A stretch of DNA of 53,499 nucleotides from an uncultured Porphyromonadaceae bacterium. GTDB lineage: Bacteria; Bacteroidota; Bacteroidia; Bacteroidales; Muribaculaceae. The DNA lies in assembly GCA_937989585.1 (NCBI GenBank), contig CALKRW010000003.1:1-53499 (forward strand), in the 5' to 3' direction. Shown here piece by piece: positions 42,472 through 50,559 of the stretch. Each line of letters opens with the position of its first letter. Within the stretch, counting starts at the first letter, position 1. The translations under genes were made by a program, and so were the position numbers. Under the pieces are notes generated by a model. That model saw nothing but the letters and a program-made list of their open reading frames with translations. It had not been told where the DNA came from and made no database searches.

Positions 42472-43032
42472 ATGACCGAACCTAAAACCTATCTCGACCC
42501 CGCGGAAGAAAAGATGGATCTCGCCGTAGCATATCTCGACGAATCCCTTGCCCGCATACGCGCCGGACGCGCCAATCCCAAGATTCTCGACGCAGTCCGC
42601 GTCAACTACTACGGCTCGCCCGCACCCCTGTCCAACGTCGCCAACATCGCCACTCCCGACGCCCGCACCATCGCCATCACACCCTGGGAGAAGAACATGT
42701 TCAAGGAGATCGAGCGCGCCATCATCAACTCCGACCTCGGAATCATGCCCGAGAACAACGGCGAGGTTATACGCATTTCCATCCCCCCGCTGACCGAGGA
42801 GCGCCGCAAGCAACTCGTCAAGCAGTGCAAGGCCGAGGCCGAGAACGCCAAGGTGTCCGTCCGCAACGCACGCCGCGACGCCATCGAGGGCCTGAAGAAA
42901 GCCGTCAAGAAAGGCATGCCCGAGGACGTCGAGAAAGACGCCGAAGGCAGCGCCCAGAAACTCCACGACCGCTACATGAAGAAAATCGACGACATCTTCG
43001 CCGCCAAAGAAAAAGAAATCCTCACCGTCTGA
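42472..43032 (+). CDS. frr: Ribosome recycling factor Frr
   Basis: RRF splits post-termination ribosomes with EF-G. The 186-residue protein matches along its length: SLARIRAGRANPKILDAVRV near 24-43 (tip of the three-helix bundle), YYGSPAPLSNVANIATPDAR near 45-64, and PPLTEERRKQLVKQCKAEAE near 105-124, with conserved KVSVRNARRDAIEGLKK after it. Length is normal. It is the second gene of the pyrH transcript, which ends at the hairpin at 43140-43167. Confidence 0.98.
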   Translation: MTEPKTYLDPAEEKMDLAVAYLDESLARIRAGRANPKILDAVRVNYYGSPAPLSNVANIATPDARTIAITPWEKNMFKEIERAIINSDLGIMPENNGEVIRISIPPLTEERRKQLVKQCKAEAENAKVSVRNARRDAIEGLKKAVKKGMPEDVEKDAEGSAQKLHDRYMKKIDDIFAAKEKEILTV

Positions 43033-43139
43033 TTTCCCCTCCCATGGTCTGACCCTCTCCCTCACGCCACCCGGCGGAAACACCGTCCAGACATTCCACA
43101 AAAGTTACCAAGTCTTATACCCAAGACCAGTCCCCACAA

Positions 43140-43167
43140 CGGAGGCGAGCCACCCGGCCCGCCTCCG
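43140..43167 (+). terminator. Hairpin terminator after frr
   Basis: Arms cggaggcg (43140-43147) and cgcctccg (43160-43167) are perfect reverse complements with a 12-base loop, 107 bases past the frr stop. A T-tract is lacking. It lies between two converging transcripts (pyrH-frr and the phosphoesterase operon) and may serve both. Confidence 0.55.
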
Positions 43168-43234
43168 TCCGCGTATTATCAATCATTTACTTACTTACTA
43201 CCAATAGGCGGTATTGCCGTCTATGCGCGACACT

Positions 43235-43366
43235 CTATCGTCCGGGTGCGACAAGGACTTTTTCCGCCTTGTTGCCATGACGTCTGATGAAGATGCCGCT
43301 ATGGGTCGGCCTGTCGACTCTTGTGCCCTGAAGGTCATAATACTCCACGTTGTTACTTTGTGCGGG
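43235..43366 (-). pseudogene. T9SS sorting domain cut off the phosphoesterase by a frameshift
   Basis: In another minus-strand frame just past the phosphoesterase stop the sequence encodes AQSNNVEYYDLQGTRV, then DRPTHSGIFIRRHGNKAEKV, then LVAPGR and a TAG at 43235-43237. This is a T9SS type A C-terminal sorting domain. Removing one base from the GGG at 43364-43366 (CCC on the coding strand) joins it to the phosphoesterase as HQVTAQSNNVEYYDLQG, giving 353 residues from 44297 with no stop. So it is either a real one-base insertion or a homopolymer sequencing error. Confidence 0.78.
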
Positions 43367-44297
43367 TGACCTGGTGTATCACCTTTCCGTCTCTGTCGAC
43401 CATCGAGAGCGTGAGGATGGACGGAGTGGCTGTAAGCACGGAGAACCCGGGAACACCGCTGCAGAACACGGTGCCGTCGGTGGCCGATACGTCAGGTCGG
43501 GAGAGCGAGCCGGAGGTATTGACCACATAATCGATGCCGTCGCGGCGTATATGCTGGAAGTTGTGGATGTGTCCGCAGATATACATGTCCACCTTGTGTT
43601 TCCGCAGTATCGGGTCTACCTTCCGCTGCATGTCATCGCGCTCGCTGCTCTGTTTCGGCGTCTGCGCGTAGACGGGGTGATGACCGGCAACAATTGTCCA
43701 GTCGGCATTGTCGTCGCGGCTGAGCTCATTGTCGAGCCATCTCAACTGTGTGTCCACATCCTGTCTGGCCGCATCGGGGTATTCGGCGGTATTCGAGTGG
43801 TATTTGTCGATAATCGGCGTAGTGTCTATGAAAACGACCTTGACGCGTGTACCGTTATTGTCGAATATTCGCGTATAATATCGCGAGGGCATCGTCCACC
43901 GGCGGCTGACCCCTGAATAGTCAATCACCGCCTGTGTGTTGCCGCGGTACTCGTGGTTGCCCAGGACCGGGCACCATTCCACCTGAAGTTCCGGATGTGT
44001 ATAGATCAGTTCGTAGTCAGTCAGCCACAACGGGTCGCTTACTGATTCTATTCCCAGATAGTGATGGGTGTCGCCAAGTGCGAGAAAGGCATCCGGGCCC
44101 ACTGCCTCGGCGACTCTGCCCATCAGTTCTGCTATGTGTTTCTGCTCATAGTATCCGTTGCGTCCCAGGTCGTTGCCAATCATCAGTTTGACATCGCCGT
44201 CCAGTTCTGTTGCCGCCGTCTGTGCATTTGCGCTCAGGCCGGCTGCAAGTACCAGCAGTATGAATGAGAATATTCTGCGTATCATGGCCATGGTCAT
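43353..44297 (-). CDS. Secreted calcineurin-type metallophosphoesterase (purple acid phosphatase-like)
   Basis: As read, the protein has 314 residues with a signal peptide (IRRIFSFILLVLAAGLSANAQ). The five metallophosphoesterase metal motifs are present in order: NDLG near 42-45, GDTHHY near 74-79, GNHEY near 113-117, GHHPVY near 207-212 and GHIHNFQH near 247-254. Their spacing resembles purple acid (tartrate-resistant) phosphatases, so a phosphomonoester or nucleotide is the likely substrate. The start ATG overlaps the upstream lipoprotein stop as ATGA, pointing to translational coupling. The frame ends early at HQVTRTK, and a T9SS sorting domain continues in another frame (43235-43366), so the intact enzyme would be T9SS-exported or surface-bound. 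Without it the enzyme would remain periplasmic. Confidence 0.85.
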   Translation of the reverse strand: MTMAMIRRIFSFILLVLAAGLSANAQTAATELDGDVKLMIGNDLGRNGYYEQKHIAELMGRVAEAVGPDAFLALGDTHHYLGIESVSDPLWLTDYELIYTHPELQVEWCPVLGNHEYRGNTQAVIDYSGVSRRWTMPSRYYTRIFDNNGTRVKVVFIDTTPIIDKYHSNTAEYPDAARQDVDTQLRWLDNELSRDDNADWTIVAGHHPVYAQTPKQSSERDDMQRKVDPILRKHKVDMYICGHIHNFQHIRRDGIDYVVNTSGSLSRPDVSATDGTVFCSGVPGFSVLTATPSILTLSMVDRDGKVIHQVTRTK

Positions 44298-45649
44298 TTT
44301 GCTCCGAATGCGCCGAAATAAGGCTTGAGGGCCGGTGACTGATATAACTTGCCGTTGATTTCAAGACCGTCTGCAAAGCAGGGGGTGACGTTGGCCGATG
44401 TTGCCCTCAGGGCAGGAGAACCTGCTGAAAGATGGAAGTCCCATGCCGGGTTGTAGGCATATTCAGTCAGACCGACTGCATTCATGTCGTAATTTACGAA
44501 GTCCGGATTCACGGGATTTTCTTTTGTGGCGATAACGCTGTGAGTGTCAATTGCGGGATTATAGTTCTTATGCTTATAGTTGTAGCCTTCGTAAGCGAAA
44601 GCCACGTTGCTTTCTTCGGGATAGACAATCTGACTCTTCTGTGTCCCTGATGCATACATATTGTAGTCTATGACCGATTTGTCGTCAAAACCGGCGTCTG
44701 GCGCATTCGGATTCTTGTAATTGGGAGTCATGGCCCGGAACTTGCAGTTCACCATCAGGTTGTTGACCACGTTGGCCAGGCAGTTCTTCTCCACATAGAC
44801 GCATCCGCCTTTCTCACCGTCGCGCCGCCAGCCGGCATTGATGATGGTGTTGTTGTAGGCGTTGGCGATGGCCTGTCCGCGGGTCTCGCTCTGGCCCGAG
44901 GAGGAGAGTTTGAGTCCGTTTGTATTGGGACTGAACATGATGTTGCCGGCTATGTCGGCCTTCACCCCGGCCTTGATGTTGACGGCTTCGGCGCCGCTGT
45001 ATCCGTTGGCTGCGAAGACATTCCCTGATATTATGGCTGAGCCGCCCATGAGATAGATTCCGTCGCTCCATCCGTTGCGGAGTATTGAGTTCGTAATGAC
45101 GTACTTGCCGTTGATGTTGTTCGTAGTTATCTGAGGATAGGCGTCATCCCCGGCAGTGTAGATTCCGGCAGTGGCGGACGGCGAGCCTTCTATAACCTGA
45201 CCGCCTGTATACTCGATAACAGCATGGTCAATCACCATTTCCCCGCACGACTCTGTGGCTACAATGCCTCCCCACAGGCCGGCGAACGTGTTGGCCGCCG
45301 TGCGTCTGGATTCGTCGACCGTGAAGAGTACGGGCTGTTCCTCGCTTCCGAGCACATAGAGGTTTCCCTTGACAATTATCTCTATGGGGGTATGGTTCAC
45401 CCCGACTCCCGAGGTCGATACGATCACTTTCACTCCCGGCTCGATCGTGAGGCTTTTCCCTTCGGGAATAACCAGGTGGCGGTCGAGCCTGATTTCAGAG
45501 CCCGCGGCCCATGTCCCTGATACTCTCATTTCGGTGTCTGTAACCTCGGTATTTACCGAAGGTACTTCCGGCTCGTCGTTATCGCCGCATGAGGCAAGCG
45601 ATATTGCCGCGCCAATCATGGCGGCAAGTACTAATTTTTTCATCTGCAT
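44294..45649 (-). CDS. Right-handed beta-helix lipoprotein
   Basis: The 451-residue protein has a lipoprotein signal (MKKLVLAAMIGAAISLASC) with the lipobox cysteine near residue 21; a second ATG two codons in (45643) is equally possible as the start. After an acidic linker (GDNDEPEVPSVNTE), which resembles a lipoprotein export signal for surface display, the body (about 60-400) shows repeated short beta-strand rungs with Asn/Gly turns (VITNSILRNGWSDGIYLMGG, AIISGNVFAANGYSG, AYNNTIINAGW), a parallel beta-helix pattern. No carbohydrate-lyase catalytic set is recognised. It lies between a TonB receptor (36 bp gap) and the phosphoesterase (4-bp overlap), where SusD-like partners often sit, so it may capture substrate at the surface. 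Confidence 0.8.
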   Translation of the reverse strand: MQMKKLVLAAMIGAAISLASCGDNDEPEVPSVNTEVTDTEMRVSGTWAAGSEIRLDRHLVIPEGKSLTIEPGVKVIVSTSGVGVNHTPIEIIVKGNLYVLGSEEQPVLFTVDESRRTAANTFAGLWGGIVATESCGEMVIDHAVIEYTGGQVIEGSPSATAGIYTAGDDAYPQITTNNINGKYVITNSILRNGWSDGIYLMGGSAIISGNVFAANGYSGAEAVNIKAGVKADIAGNIMFSPNTNGLKLSSSGQSETRGQAIANAYNNTIINAGWRRDGEKGGCVYVEKNCLANVVNNLMVNCKFRAMTPNYKNPNAPDAGFDDKSVIDYNMYASGTQKSQIVYPEESNVAFAYEGYNYKHKNYNPAIDTHSVIATKENPVNPDFVNYDMNAVGLTEYAYNPAWDFHLSAGSPALRATSANVTPCFADGLEINGKLYQSPALKPYFGAFGAK

Positions 45650-45685
45650 GAATTTGTTGTTGGGTTGGTTTCTTATGTTTATTAC

Positions 45686-48316
45686 TCACAGTTTGAATCT
45701 TATTCCAAGCAATACGGTCTGTCCGTATCGTTCCTTGCGCTCCACGACATTGCCTCCGGCTCGCTCCACGTCGGCAACGCTGTCGGTATGAGGACCTTTG
45801 TGGTAGTATCTTATCATCGGGAGGTTGAGCAGGTTGCTTGCCTTCAGGAATGCTGACACGCCACATCTGAATGACTTCTCCGCCGAGATTTCCATGCGGA
45901 AATAATCGTTTTCCCAGATGTCGTTGTCATACCAGTTGCTCACGTCCGCGAGTCTGCGGCTGATGTAACTGCCGGTGACCTGAGCGTCCCATCCGTCACG
46001 CGTATCCTTGAAGAGAAGCGAGAGGTTGGCTACATGCGCGGCCTGGCCGAAGAGCGGGCGGCTTTGCCTTACGCTTATTATCTCGTTCCCCTGCATTGTG
46101 CGCTTGTCCGTGGTTATGCGTGAACGGGTAAAGGTGTAGTTGGCCTTGACGCCGAATTTGTTGAAATACTTCAATATGTCGATTTCCGCCCCCATATTGT
46201 TGGCGTTGCCCATGTTCACGGGCATGTAATAGGTGTCCTGGCCCTCGTTGATGAGTCCGTATTCTATGGGATTGCGGAGGTGCTTGTAAAAGAGTCCTGC
46301 CATGAATTGCTCCGAGGGTCCGGGAAAGTATTCCCACCGCAGGTCGATGTTGTCGGCTACAGTATGTCTCAGTGAAGGATTCCCCTTCTCCTTGTATTCC
46401 TCGTTTATGATGCTGTACGGGACAATCTCGAAGAAACTCGGGCGGTTGATGGCACGGGCGTAACTCAGGCGCAGGTTCATCCGCTCCGTCAGCATGCGTT
46501 TCACGTGGATGCTCGGCAGACAGTCCGTATACTTCTGACGTCCCTCCGGATCAACGTCACGCGGGAACCTCAGTGAATAGCCCTGGCTGGTGTTCTCAAT
46601 GCGCAGCCCTGCGATGAATTCCCAGTTCGGCATGTGCAGTTTTGCCATGGCATATCCGGCGGCGATTGTCTCATCCGCGTCATAATTGAGAGGGTCTCCC
46701 ACATTGCCGAACTCACGGGGAATTATCAGTATGCCGTCAAAGTTGTTCCAGTCTTGCCCGAACACCTGGACATCACCGTTCCCCGTAGCCGAATCGAAAG
46801 TGTATTCATTGAAGAAACTGTTGCGTTTCTTTGAGCGGAACATCCCTCCGGCCGAGAAATCCCAGTTGCTGTAAGCATAGGAGAGATCGACATATCCGGC
46901 CCTGTCGCGGTCGGAATTGTGCTCCCAGCGGCGCACAGCCGCCTTGCTGGTGGCAAGATGGTTGCCCTGGACATGTACAGTCGCATTGTCGGGTGTACGG
47001 TTCGTTGCATTGGAGAATACGCCCTTCCACTCAATCCTGAGCCTGTCATTGAACAGCAGGTGGCATCCCCGGAGCGTTGAGTTGAATATGCCCTGACGGT
47101 TCCATCGCATACGCACTGACGCGCTTTTCTCATCCTGCGCCTGGCGTGTCTGCTCATTTGTCATGCCGAGCCATCCGTTGTACCACGAGAGTTTGTGCTG
47201 GGGTGAAAAGGCGTAGTCTGTTTTCCCGTGGACGGCAAGACGCCGGCGGTTGTCCGAATACTCCCTGTGCTCTACTCCGTTGGTCATATATGCCGGCCGG
47301 TAATACCAGTCACTGTTCTTACCGCGATTGAGATTCTGGTAACTCACCGACGCTATGAGTCCCAGCCTGTTGTCGATGAACCTGTCGCCGTATGAGATTC
47401 CGGCAAGAATATCAGGCAGTGGACGTGAACTCTTCACGCGCAGGTTGGAACTGGTGAAATCTGATGCCTTCACGCCGTAGTCGCCGCCTGTGCCTTTTAT
47501 CTCATTGGGTGATTTCCTATGAATGTCATCATGGTTGAATGACAGGAAATCACGGTCAAGATACAAGGCGTTATATCCCGTCGTGATGTCTGCGTGAAGT
47601 AAGCGCCGCGTCGGCGCGTCTTTCATCACAAGGTTGACCGCACCTCCGATTCCGTCCCCTTCGAGATTAGGCATCATTGACTTGTAAACCTCTATGCGGT
47701 CAAGTATTTCAGACGGGAACAGGTCAAGAGGGACAAAGCGGTTCTTGTTGTCGGGACTCGGAATCTTCACGCCGTTCACCAGGGTGTAGTTGTAGCGTTT
47801 GTCCATCCCCCGCAGAATGGCATACTGTCCCTCGCCCGATGAGTTGCGTTCGGTGGTGACTCCTGACATTTTCTGAATGATGTTTCCGACAGTTATGTCA
47901 GGGGAAAGTTCCATGGCCCTGGCACTCATCACATTGACGACATTCATTGAGTTTCGCTCTATCATCCGTGCCCCTGGCTCAGTGTTTGAGACTGATGCCG
48001 TAACCGTGACTTCCTGCAGTTCGGCGGCGCATTCAGTCATCTTTATGGTCAGTGGCCCGTTGCCCGGCTTGCTTATCACTTTGGTCTCATATCCGAGATA
48101 GGAACATACCAGAGTCGGCTCGCCGGCCTCAGTGGTCAGCCTGAAGGACCCGTCAAGTCCGGTGGTCGTTCCGGATTTGGGCTGTTGCTTTAAATAGACC
48201 GTGGCACCGATAAGAACTTCGCCTGTTGACGAATCAGTCACAATGCCGGATATTTCGCGCCCCAGGGCGGCGTAGGATAGAATAGAGGCAAGGATTAGCA
48301 GCGTGATGCGTTTCAT
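45686..48316 (-). CDS. TonB-dependent outer-membrane receptor
   Basis: The 876-residue protein has a signal peptide (MKRITLLILASILSYAALG), a carboxypeptidase-regulatory-like domain (about 22-95, ISGIVTDSSTGEVLIGATVY), and a plug domain (about 115-235, with SPDITVGNIIQKMSGVTTER, a GQYAILRGMDKRYNYTLVNG stretch and LDLFPSEILDRIEVYKSMMP). A beta-barrel fills the rest and ends in an aromatic-type terminus (TVLLGIRFKL). It is not SusC: the TonB-dependent SusC signature and a SusD partner are missing. It resembles the TonB receptors found beside phosphatases and phytases. Operon partners are the beta-helix lipoprotein and the phosphoesterase. Codon use is visibly less GC-rich than in the neighbouring housekeeping genes. 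Confidence 0.93.
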   Translation of the reverse strand: MKRITLLILASILSYAALGREISGIVTDSSTGEVLIGATVYLKQQPKSGTTTGLDGSFRLTTEAGEPTLVCSYLGYETKVISKPGNGPLTIKMTECAAELQEVTVTASVSNTEPGARMIERNSMNVVNVMSARAMELSPDITVGNIIQKMSGVTTERNSSGEGQYAILRGMDKRYNYTLVNGVKIPSPDNKNRFVPLDLFPSEILDRIEVYKSMMPNLEGDGIGGAVNLVMKDAPTRRLLHADITTGYNALYLDRDFLSFNHDDIHRKSPNEIKGTGGDYGVKASDFTSSNLRVKSSRPLPDILAGISYGDRFIDNRLGLIASVSYQNLNRGKNSDWYYRPAYMTNGVEHREYSDNRRRLAVHGKTDYAFSPQHKLSWYNGWLGMTNEQTRQAQDEKSASVRMRWNRQGIFNSTLRGCHLLFNDRLRIEWKGVFSNATNRTPDNATVHVQGNHLATSKAAVRRWEHNSDRDRAGYVDLSYAYSNWDFSAGGMFRSKKRNSFFNEYTFDSATGNGDVQVFGQDWNNFDGILIIPREFGNVGDPLNYDADETIAAGYAMAKLHMPNWEFIAGLRIENTSQGYSLRFPRDVDPEGRQKYTDCLPSIHVKRMLTERMNLRLSYARAINRPSFFEIVPYSIINEEYKEKGNPSLRHTVADNIDLRWEYFPGPSEQFMAGLFYKHLRNPIEYGLINEGQDTYYMPVNMGNANNMGAEIDILKYFNKFGVKANYTFTRSRITTDKRTMQGNEIISVRQSRPLFGQAAHVANLSLLFKDTRDGWDAQVTGSYISRRLADVSNWYDNDIWENDYFRMEISAEKSFRCGVSAFLKASNLLNLPMIRYYHKGPHTDSVADVERAGGNVVERKERYGQTVLLGIRFKL

Positions 48317-48340
48317 TTGATGATGATATGGTTTTACGCT

Positions 48341-48349
48341 GCAAAATTA
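48341..48349 (-). promoter_or_regulatory. -7 element of the TonB-receptor operon
   Basis: The minus strand reads TAATTTTGC, an exact TAnnTTTGC match, 24 bases before the receptor ATG. The region before it is AT-rich, but a TTTG at 19-21 bases spacing is not seen, so an activator or another sigma factor may be needed. Confidence 0.5.
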
Positions 48350-48538
48350 CCCCCCGGATATTTCAAATTAATTTAGTTTATGTGAACAAAATATTAATTG
48401 TTATTTTGCGACGATATCCTATGGGTTTGAATGCCAGCCCCCTGCAATATAATCCCGCGGGTCCCGTTCTCACCCTCCGCAGGTTGCTTGCCTCACTCCG
48501 GCAAGTCCCAAGAAATAAATGATACTACAATCTGTATT

Positions 48539-48559
48539 CCGGTCGCAATTTGCGACCGG
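48539..48559. repeat. 10-bp palindrome after the LPS-type kinase gene
   Basis: Arms ccggtcgcaa (48539-48548) and ttgcgaccgg (48550-48559) are exact reverse complements around one base. It starts 16 bases past the kinase stop codon and may end that transcript or serve as an operator-like site; there is no T-tract. Confidence 0.5.
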
Positions 48560-48575
48560 TTCATGGGGTGTGACT

Positions 48576-49349
48576 TTATTTTCGTTTTTTCTGTTTGCCG
48601 ATGAGGCGTTTGAAGAAGCGGTGCCAGACTTTCGAGCGCTGGTAGGCGGCGAGTTGGCCCAGGGCCTCGCGTTCGGTCTTGGCGGCGTCGAGCGAGGCAG
48701 CGGCGGCGTATTTGCGGGCCAGACGGGCTGTCTCCTCGGGCTTGAGGTTTATGGCGCGGAAATTGCGCATAAGGTCATCGTGGCCGAATACTCCGAACTC
48801 CATGCGGTTGACGTCCAGGACGTTGAAATGTCGCCGTCCGGCCTCGTCCCTGCTCACCAGGAAGTTGCCCGGCGAGAAGTCGCGGTGTAGCACTCCGGCC
48901 CTGTGCATGCGCGTCATGTAGGCCGCGAAATCGTCGAGCAGCGACTCGGCGTCGGCCCGTTTCTCCCAGTCGCGTATCGTCTCGCCCTCGACCAGGTCGT
49001 TGACGAAATAACTCTCCCGCAGGCGTCCGTTGCGGCGCACCTCGACATAGCCTCCCGGCGCCGGTGCGTCGAATCCCATCTCTATCAGCCGCAGCGAGTT
49101 CTCGAACGACCGCCGCGCCTTGGAGTCGCGCAGGTGTGTGTAAATCAGTGAATTCGGCAACGACGGACGGCGGAACGCCTTGACGCAGTAATCCTTGTCG
49201 CCATAGCGCAGGATGAGCACGCGGTTGCGGCTCTTGTACAGCAGTCGGGCCTCGTCGGGCACACCGTTCCCGGCCAGACTTTCGAGCAGCGGCCTGAGAT
49301 TCTCGCGCCCTTTGGCGACCACAATTTTTATATCTTTCTTGCTAATCAT
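48576..49349 (-). CDS. LPS-core-type kinase (InaA/KdkA-like)
   Basis: The 257-residue protein has the compact kinase fold of the lipopolysaccharide kinase family (InaA/WaaP/KdkA). The ATP-lysine is K57 in CVKAF, the catalytic loop is intact (HRDFSPGNF at 155-163, with D157 and N162), and the metal-binding aspartate is D179 in LDVNR. It should phosphorylate a sugar of the lipid A-core, such as Kdo or heptose, on the inner face of the membrane. It lies 58 bp behind a WaaE/KdtX-like glycosyltransferase, which supports a core-synthesis role. The C-terminus is strongly basic (KRLIGKQKKRK) and may bind the membrane. Unlike the kinase-like protein at 6473-7234, it keeps its catalytic residues. Confidence 0.85.
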   Translation of the reverse strand: MISKKDIKIVVAKGRENLRPLLESLAGNGVPDEARLLYKSRNRVLILRYGDKDYCVKAFRRPSLPNSLIYTHLRDSKARRSFENSLRLIEMGFDAPAPGGYVEVRRNGRLRESYFVNDLVEGETIRDWEKRADAESLLDDFAAYMTRMHRAGVLHRDFSPGNFLVSRDEAGRRHFNVLDVNRMEFGVFGHDDLMRNFRAINLKPEETARLARKYAAAASLDAAKTEREALGQLAAYQRSKVWHRFFKRLIGKQKKRK

Positions 49350-49381
49350 TTCTTGTTTCGGTGAGACTGATTTATGCCGAT

Positions 49382-49397
49382 TGTTTCACGTGAAACG
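49382..49397. promoter_or_regulatory. parS-like ParB-binding site
   Basis: TGTTTCACGTGAAACG matches the ParB site TGTTTCACGTGAAACA at 15 of 16 positions, with a perfect 14-bp palindromic core GTTTCACGTGAAAC. It lies in the short gap between the GT2 and kinase genes, outside coding sequence. A second parS-like palindrome is 3.5 kb away at 52930-52945. Confidence 0.8.
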
Positions 49398-49407
49398 TTC
49401 TACGCCC

Positions 49408-50184
49408 TCAGTTCTCGTTTTCCTGCAATTCGTTGACAATCAGCCTGCGGGCTATTACCTGCGCCTCCTTTGCCGAGTCCGCTACCACACGCGCAATGAT
49501 GCGTCCGGTGCGTCCGTCGTACATCGCCCCGCGCTTCACCATCATGCGCAGATAGGTCCTTATCCATGCCATCGAGGGAGCTATGGTGCCGATCCTGTCC
49601 TGTCTGGCGGCTATCGCGGCGCCGTTGAGCCGCGCCCTCAGAGATTCCTTGGCGCGGAATTCCTCGATTGTGTTGGCGCGGTAGTGCAGGAGTTTCCCTT
49701 CGAGCAGACATGGACGCAGTGCCTCGCTGAAGGTCACCTTCTCGCCAAGGTCCATAAGGTTCCACTGCGCGTAGCGCTTGTTGAAGAGGCGTATCTTGGG
49801 ACGTGCGTCGATGGCGCAGTGGCGTGCCTCGGTACCCCAGTAGTATTCGGCGACGGCGAACGAGTAGACGCGGTGGTCGAGTCCCGTGCTCTTGATGCGG
49901 AGGATGCTCTGACGCAATTCGTCGGACAGCACCTCGTCGGCGTCGATGGCGAGCACGAAGGTGTGTGAGGCAAGCGACGAGGCATACTGCCGCTGTGATC
50001 CGTAGCCGTCGAACTTGCGCTCGGTGATGTGGCAGCCGTAGCGGCGGCAGATGTCGACGGTGGTGTCGGTGCTTCCCGAGTCGACGACGATAATCTCGTC
50101 GGCGATTCCGTTCAGCGAGTTCAGGCACCTTTCGATGTTGGCCTCCTCGTTCTTTGTGATGATGGTGGCGGAGATGTGATTCAT
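49408..50184 (-). CDS. Glycosyltransferase family 2 (WaaE/KdtX-like, LPS core)
   Basis: From the ATG at 50184 (MNHISATIITKNEEANI) the protein has 258 residues. The GT-A fold shows TIITKNEEANIERCL near 7-21, DEIIVVDSGSTDTTVDI near 29-45, and the DxD-like metal motif FVLAIDADEVLSDE near 78-91. Together with HYRANTIEEF near 182-191 this is the pattern of WaaE/KdtX-type enzymes that add glucose or another sugar to the inner core of lipopolysaccharide. No membrane segment is seen; it should work at the inner face of the membrane. The neighbouring kinase gene fits this. Confidence 0.9.
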   Translation of the reverse strand: MNHISATIITKNEEANIERCLNSLNGIADEIIVVDSGSTDTTVDICRRYGCHITERKFDGYGSQRQYASSLASHTFVLAIDADEVLSDELRQSILRIKSTGLDHRVYSFAVAEYYWGTEARHCAIDARPKIRLFNKRYAQWNLMDLGEKVTFSEALRPCLLEGKLLHYRANTIEEFRAKESLRARLNGAAIAARQDRIGTIAPSMAWIRTYLRMMVKRGAMYDGRTGRIIARVVADSAKEAQVIARRLIVNELQENEN

Positions 50185-50218
50185 TTTTGATCGGTGGGGT
50201 GGGGGATTGCAACCCATT

Positions 50219-50227
50219 GCAAAGGTA
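50219..50227 (-). promoter_or_regulatory. -7 element of the GT2-kinase unit
   Basis: The minus strand reads TACCTTTGC, an exact match to the -7 consensus, 34 bases before the GT2 ATG. No good -33 element is seen at the standard spacing. Confidence 0.55.
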
Positions 50228-50559
50228 GCGCTTTTTTGTGCATTTTCCGGCTTTGAGGTTCTGAAATTCTTTAGTCCTGCCCGAGTTTGGCCGGTTTTTT
50301 CGATTCTCAGAGGCTCAAAATTGACCTAAGGGCCTGTTTGAGAGATTTTAAAGCCGATTTTTGCTGTTCGCGATTCGGGACAAAATAGACGGAGAATGTA
50401 AACTTTTGTTAATTTTTGAGACCGGATTTTTTATTTTGCGACTTCAGTCAAATTTTAGTAATTTTGTAGGTTAACTTCCCGAAGAACGGGCTGACGGCTT
50501 CATGCCTTCACGACACCCTGCCAGTCCGGGACAACACATAAGGCATAATACGCAGAACA
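50228..50559. other. Divergent gap between GT2 and ybeY
   Basis: AT-rich from 50230 to 50470, then a 90-base mixed leader of ybeY. It carries the ybeY promoter at 50435-50466. No RNA gene, repeat or frame is supported otherwise. Confidence 0.5.
50435..50466 (+). promoter_or_regulatory. Promoter of ybeY
   Basis: TTTG at 50435-50438 is followed after exactly 20 bases by TAATTTTG at 50459-50466, a full match to TTTG-N19-21-TAnnTTTG. It implies a leader of about 85-90 bases before the ybeY start. Confidence 0.7.

Larger units (their letters stand above)
48317..48575. other. Gap of 259 bp: receptor promoter and a palindrome
   Basis: Contains the -7 element of the receptor operon (48341-48349), an AT-rich stretch to about 48420, a small hairpin at 48487-48505 (cttgcc/ggcaag) and the near-perfect palindrome at 48539-48559. 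No gene is supported. Confidence 0.5.

Noticed and set aside
46498..46510. GTTTCACGTGGAT inside the TonB receptor gene as a third parS site
   Set aside because: Only one half matches ParB sites; the other arm is not palindromic and the sequence is explained by the codons for His-Val-Lys-Arg.
48576..49349. The kinase-like protein near parS as a second pseudokinase
   Set aside because: It keeps HRD, the loop asparagine and the metal aspartate, so it fits an active LPS-core-type kinase.
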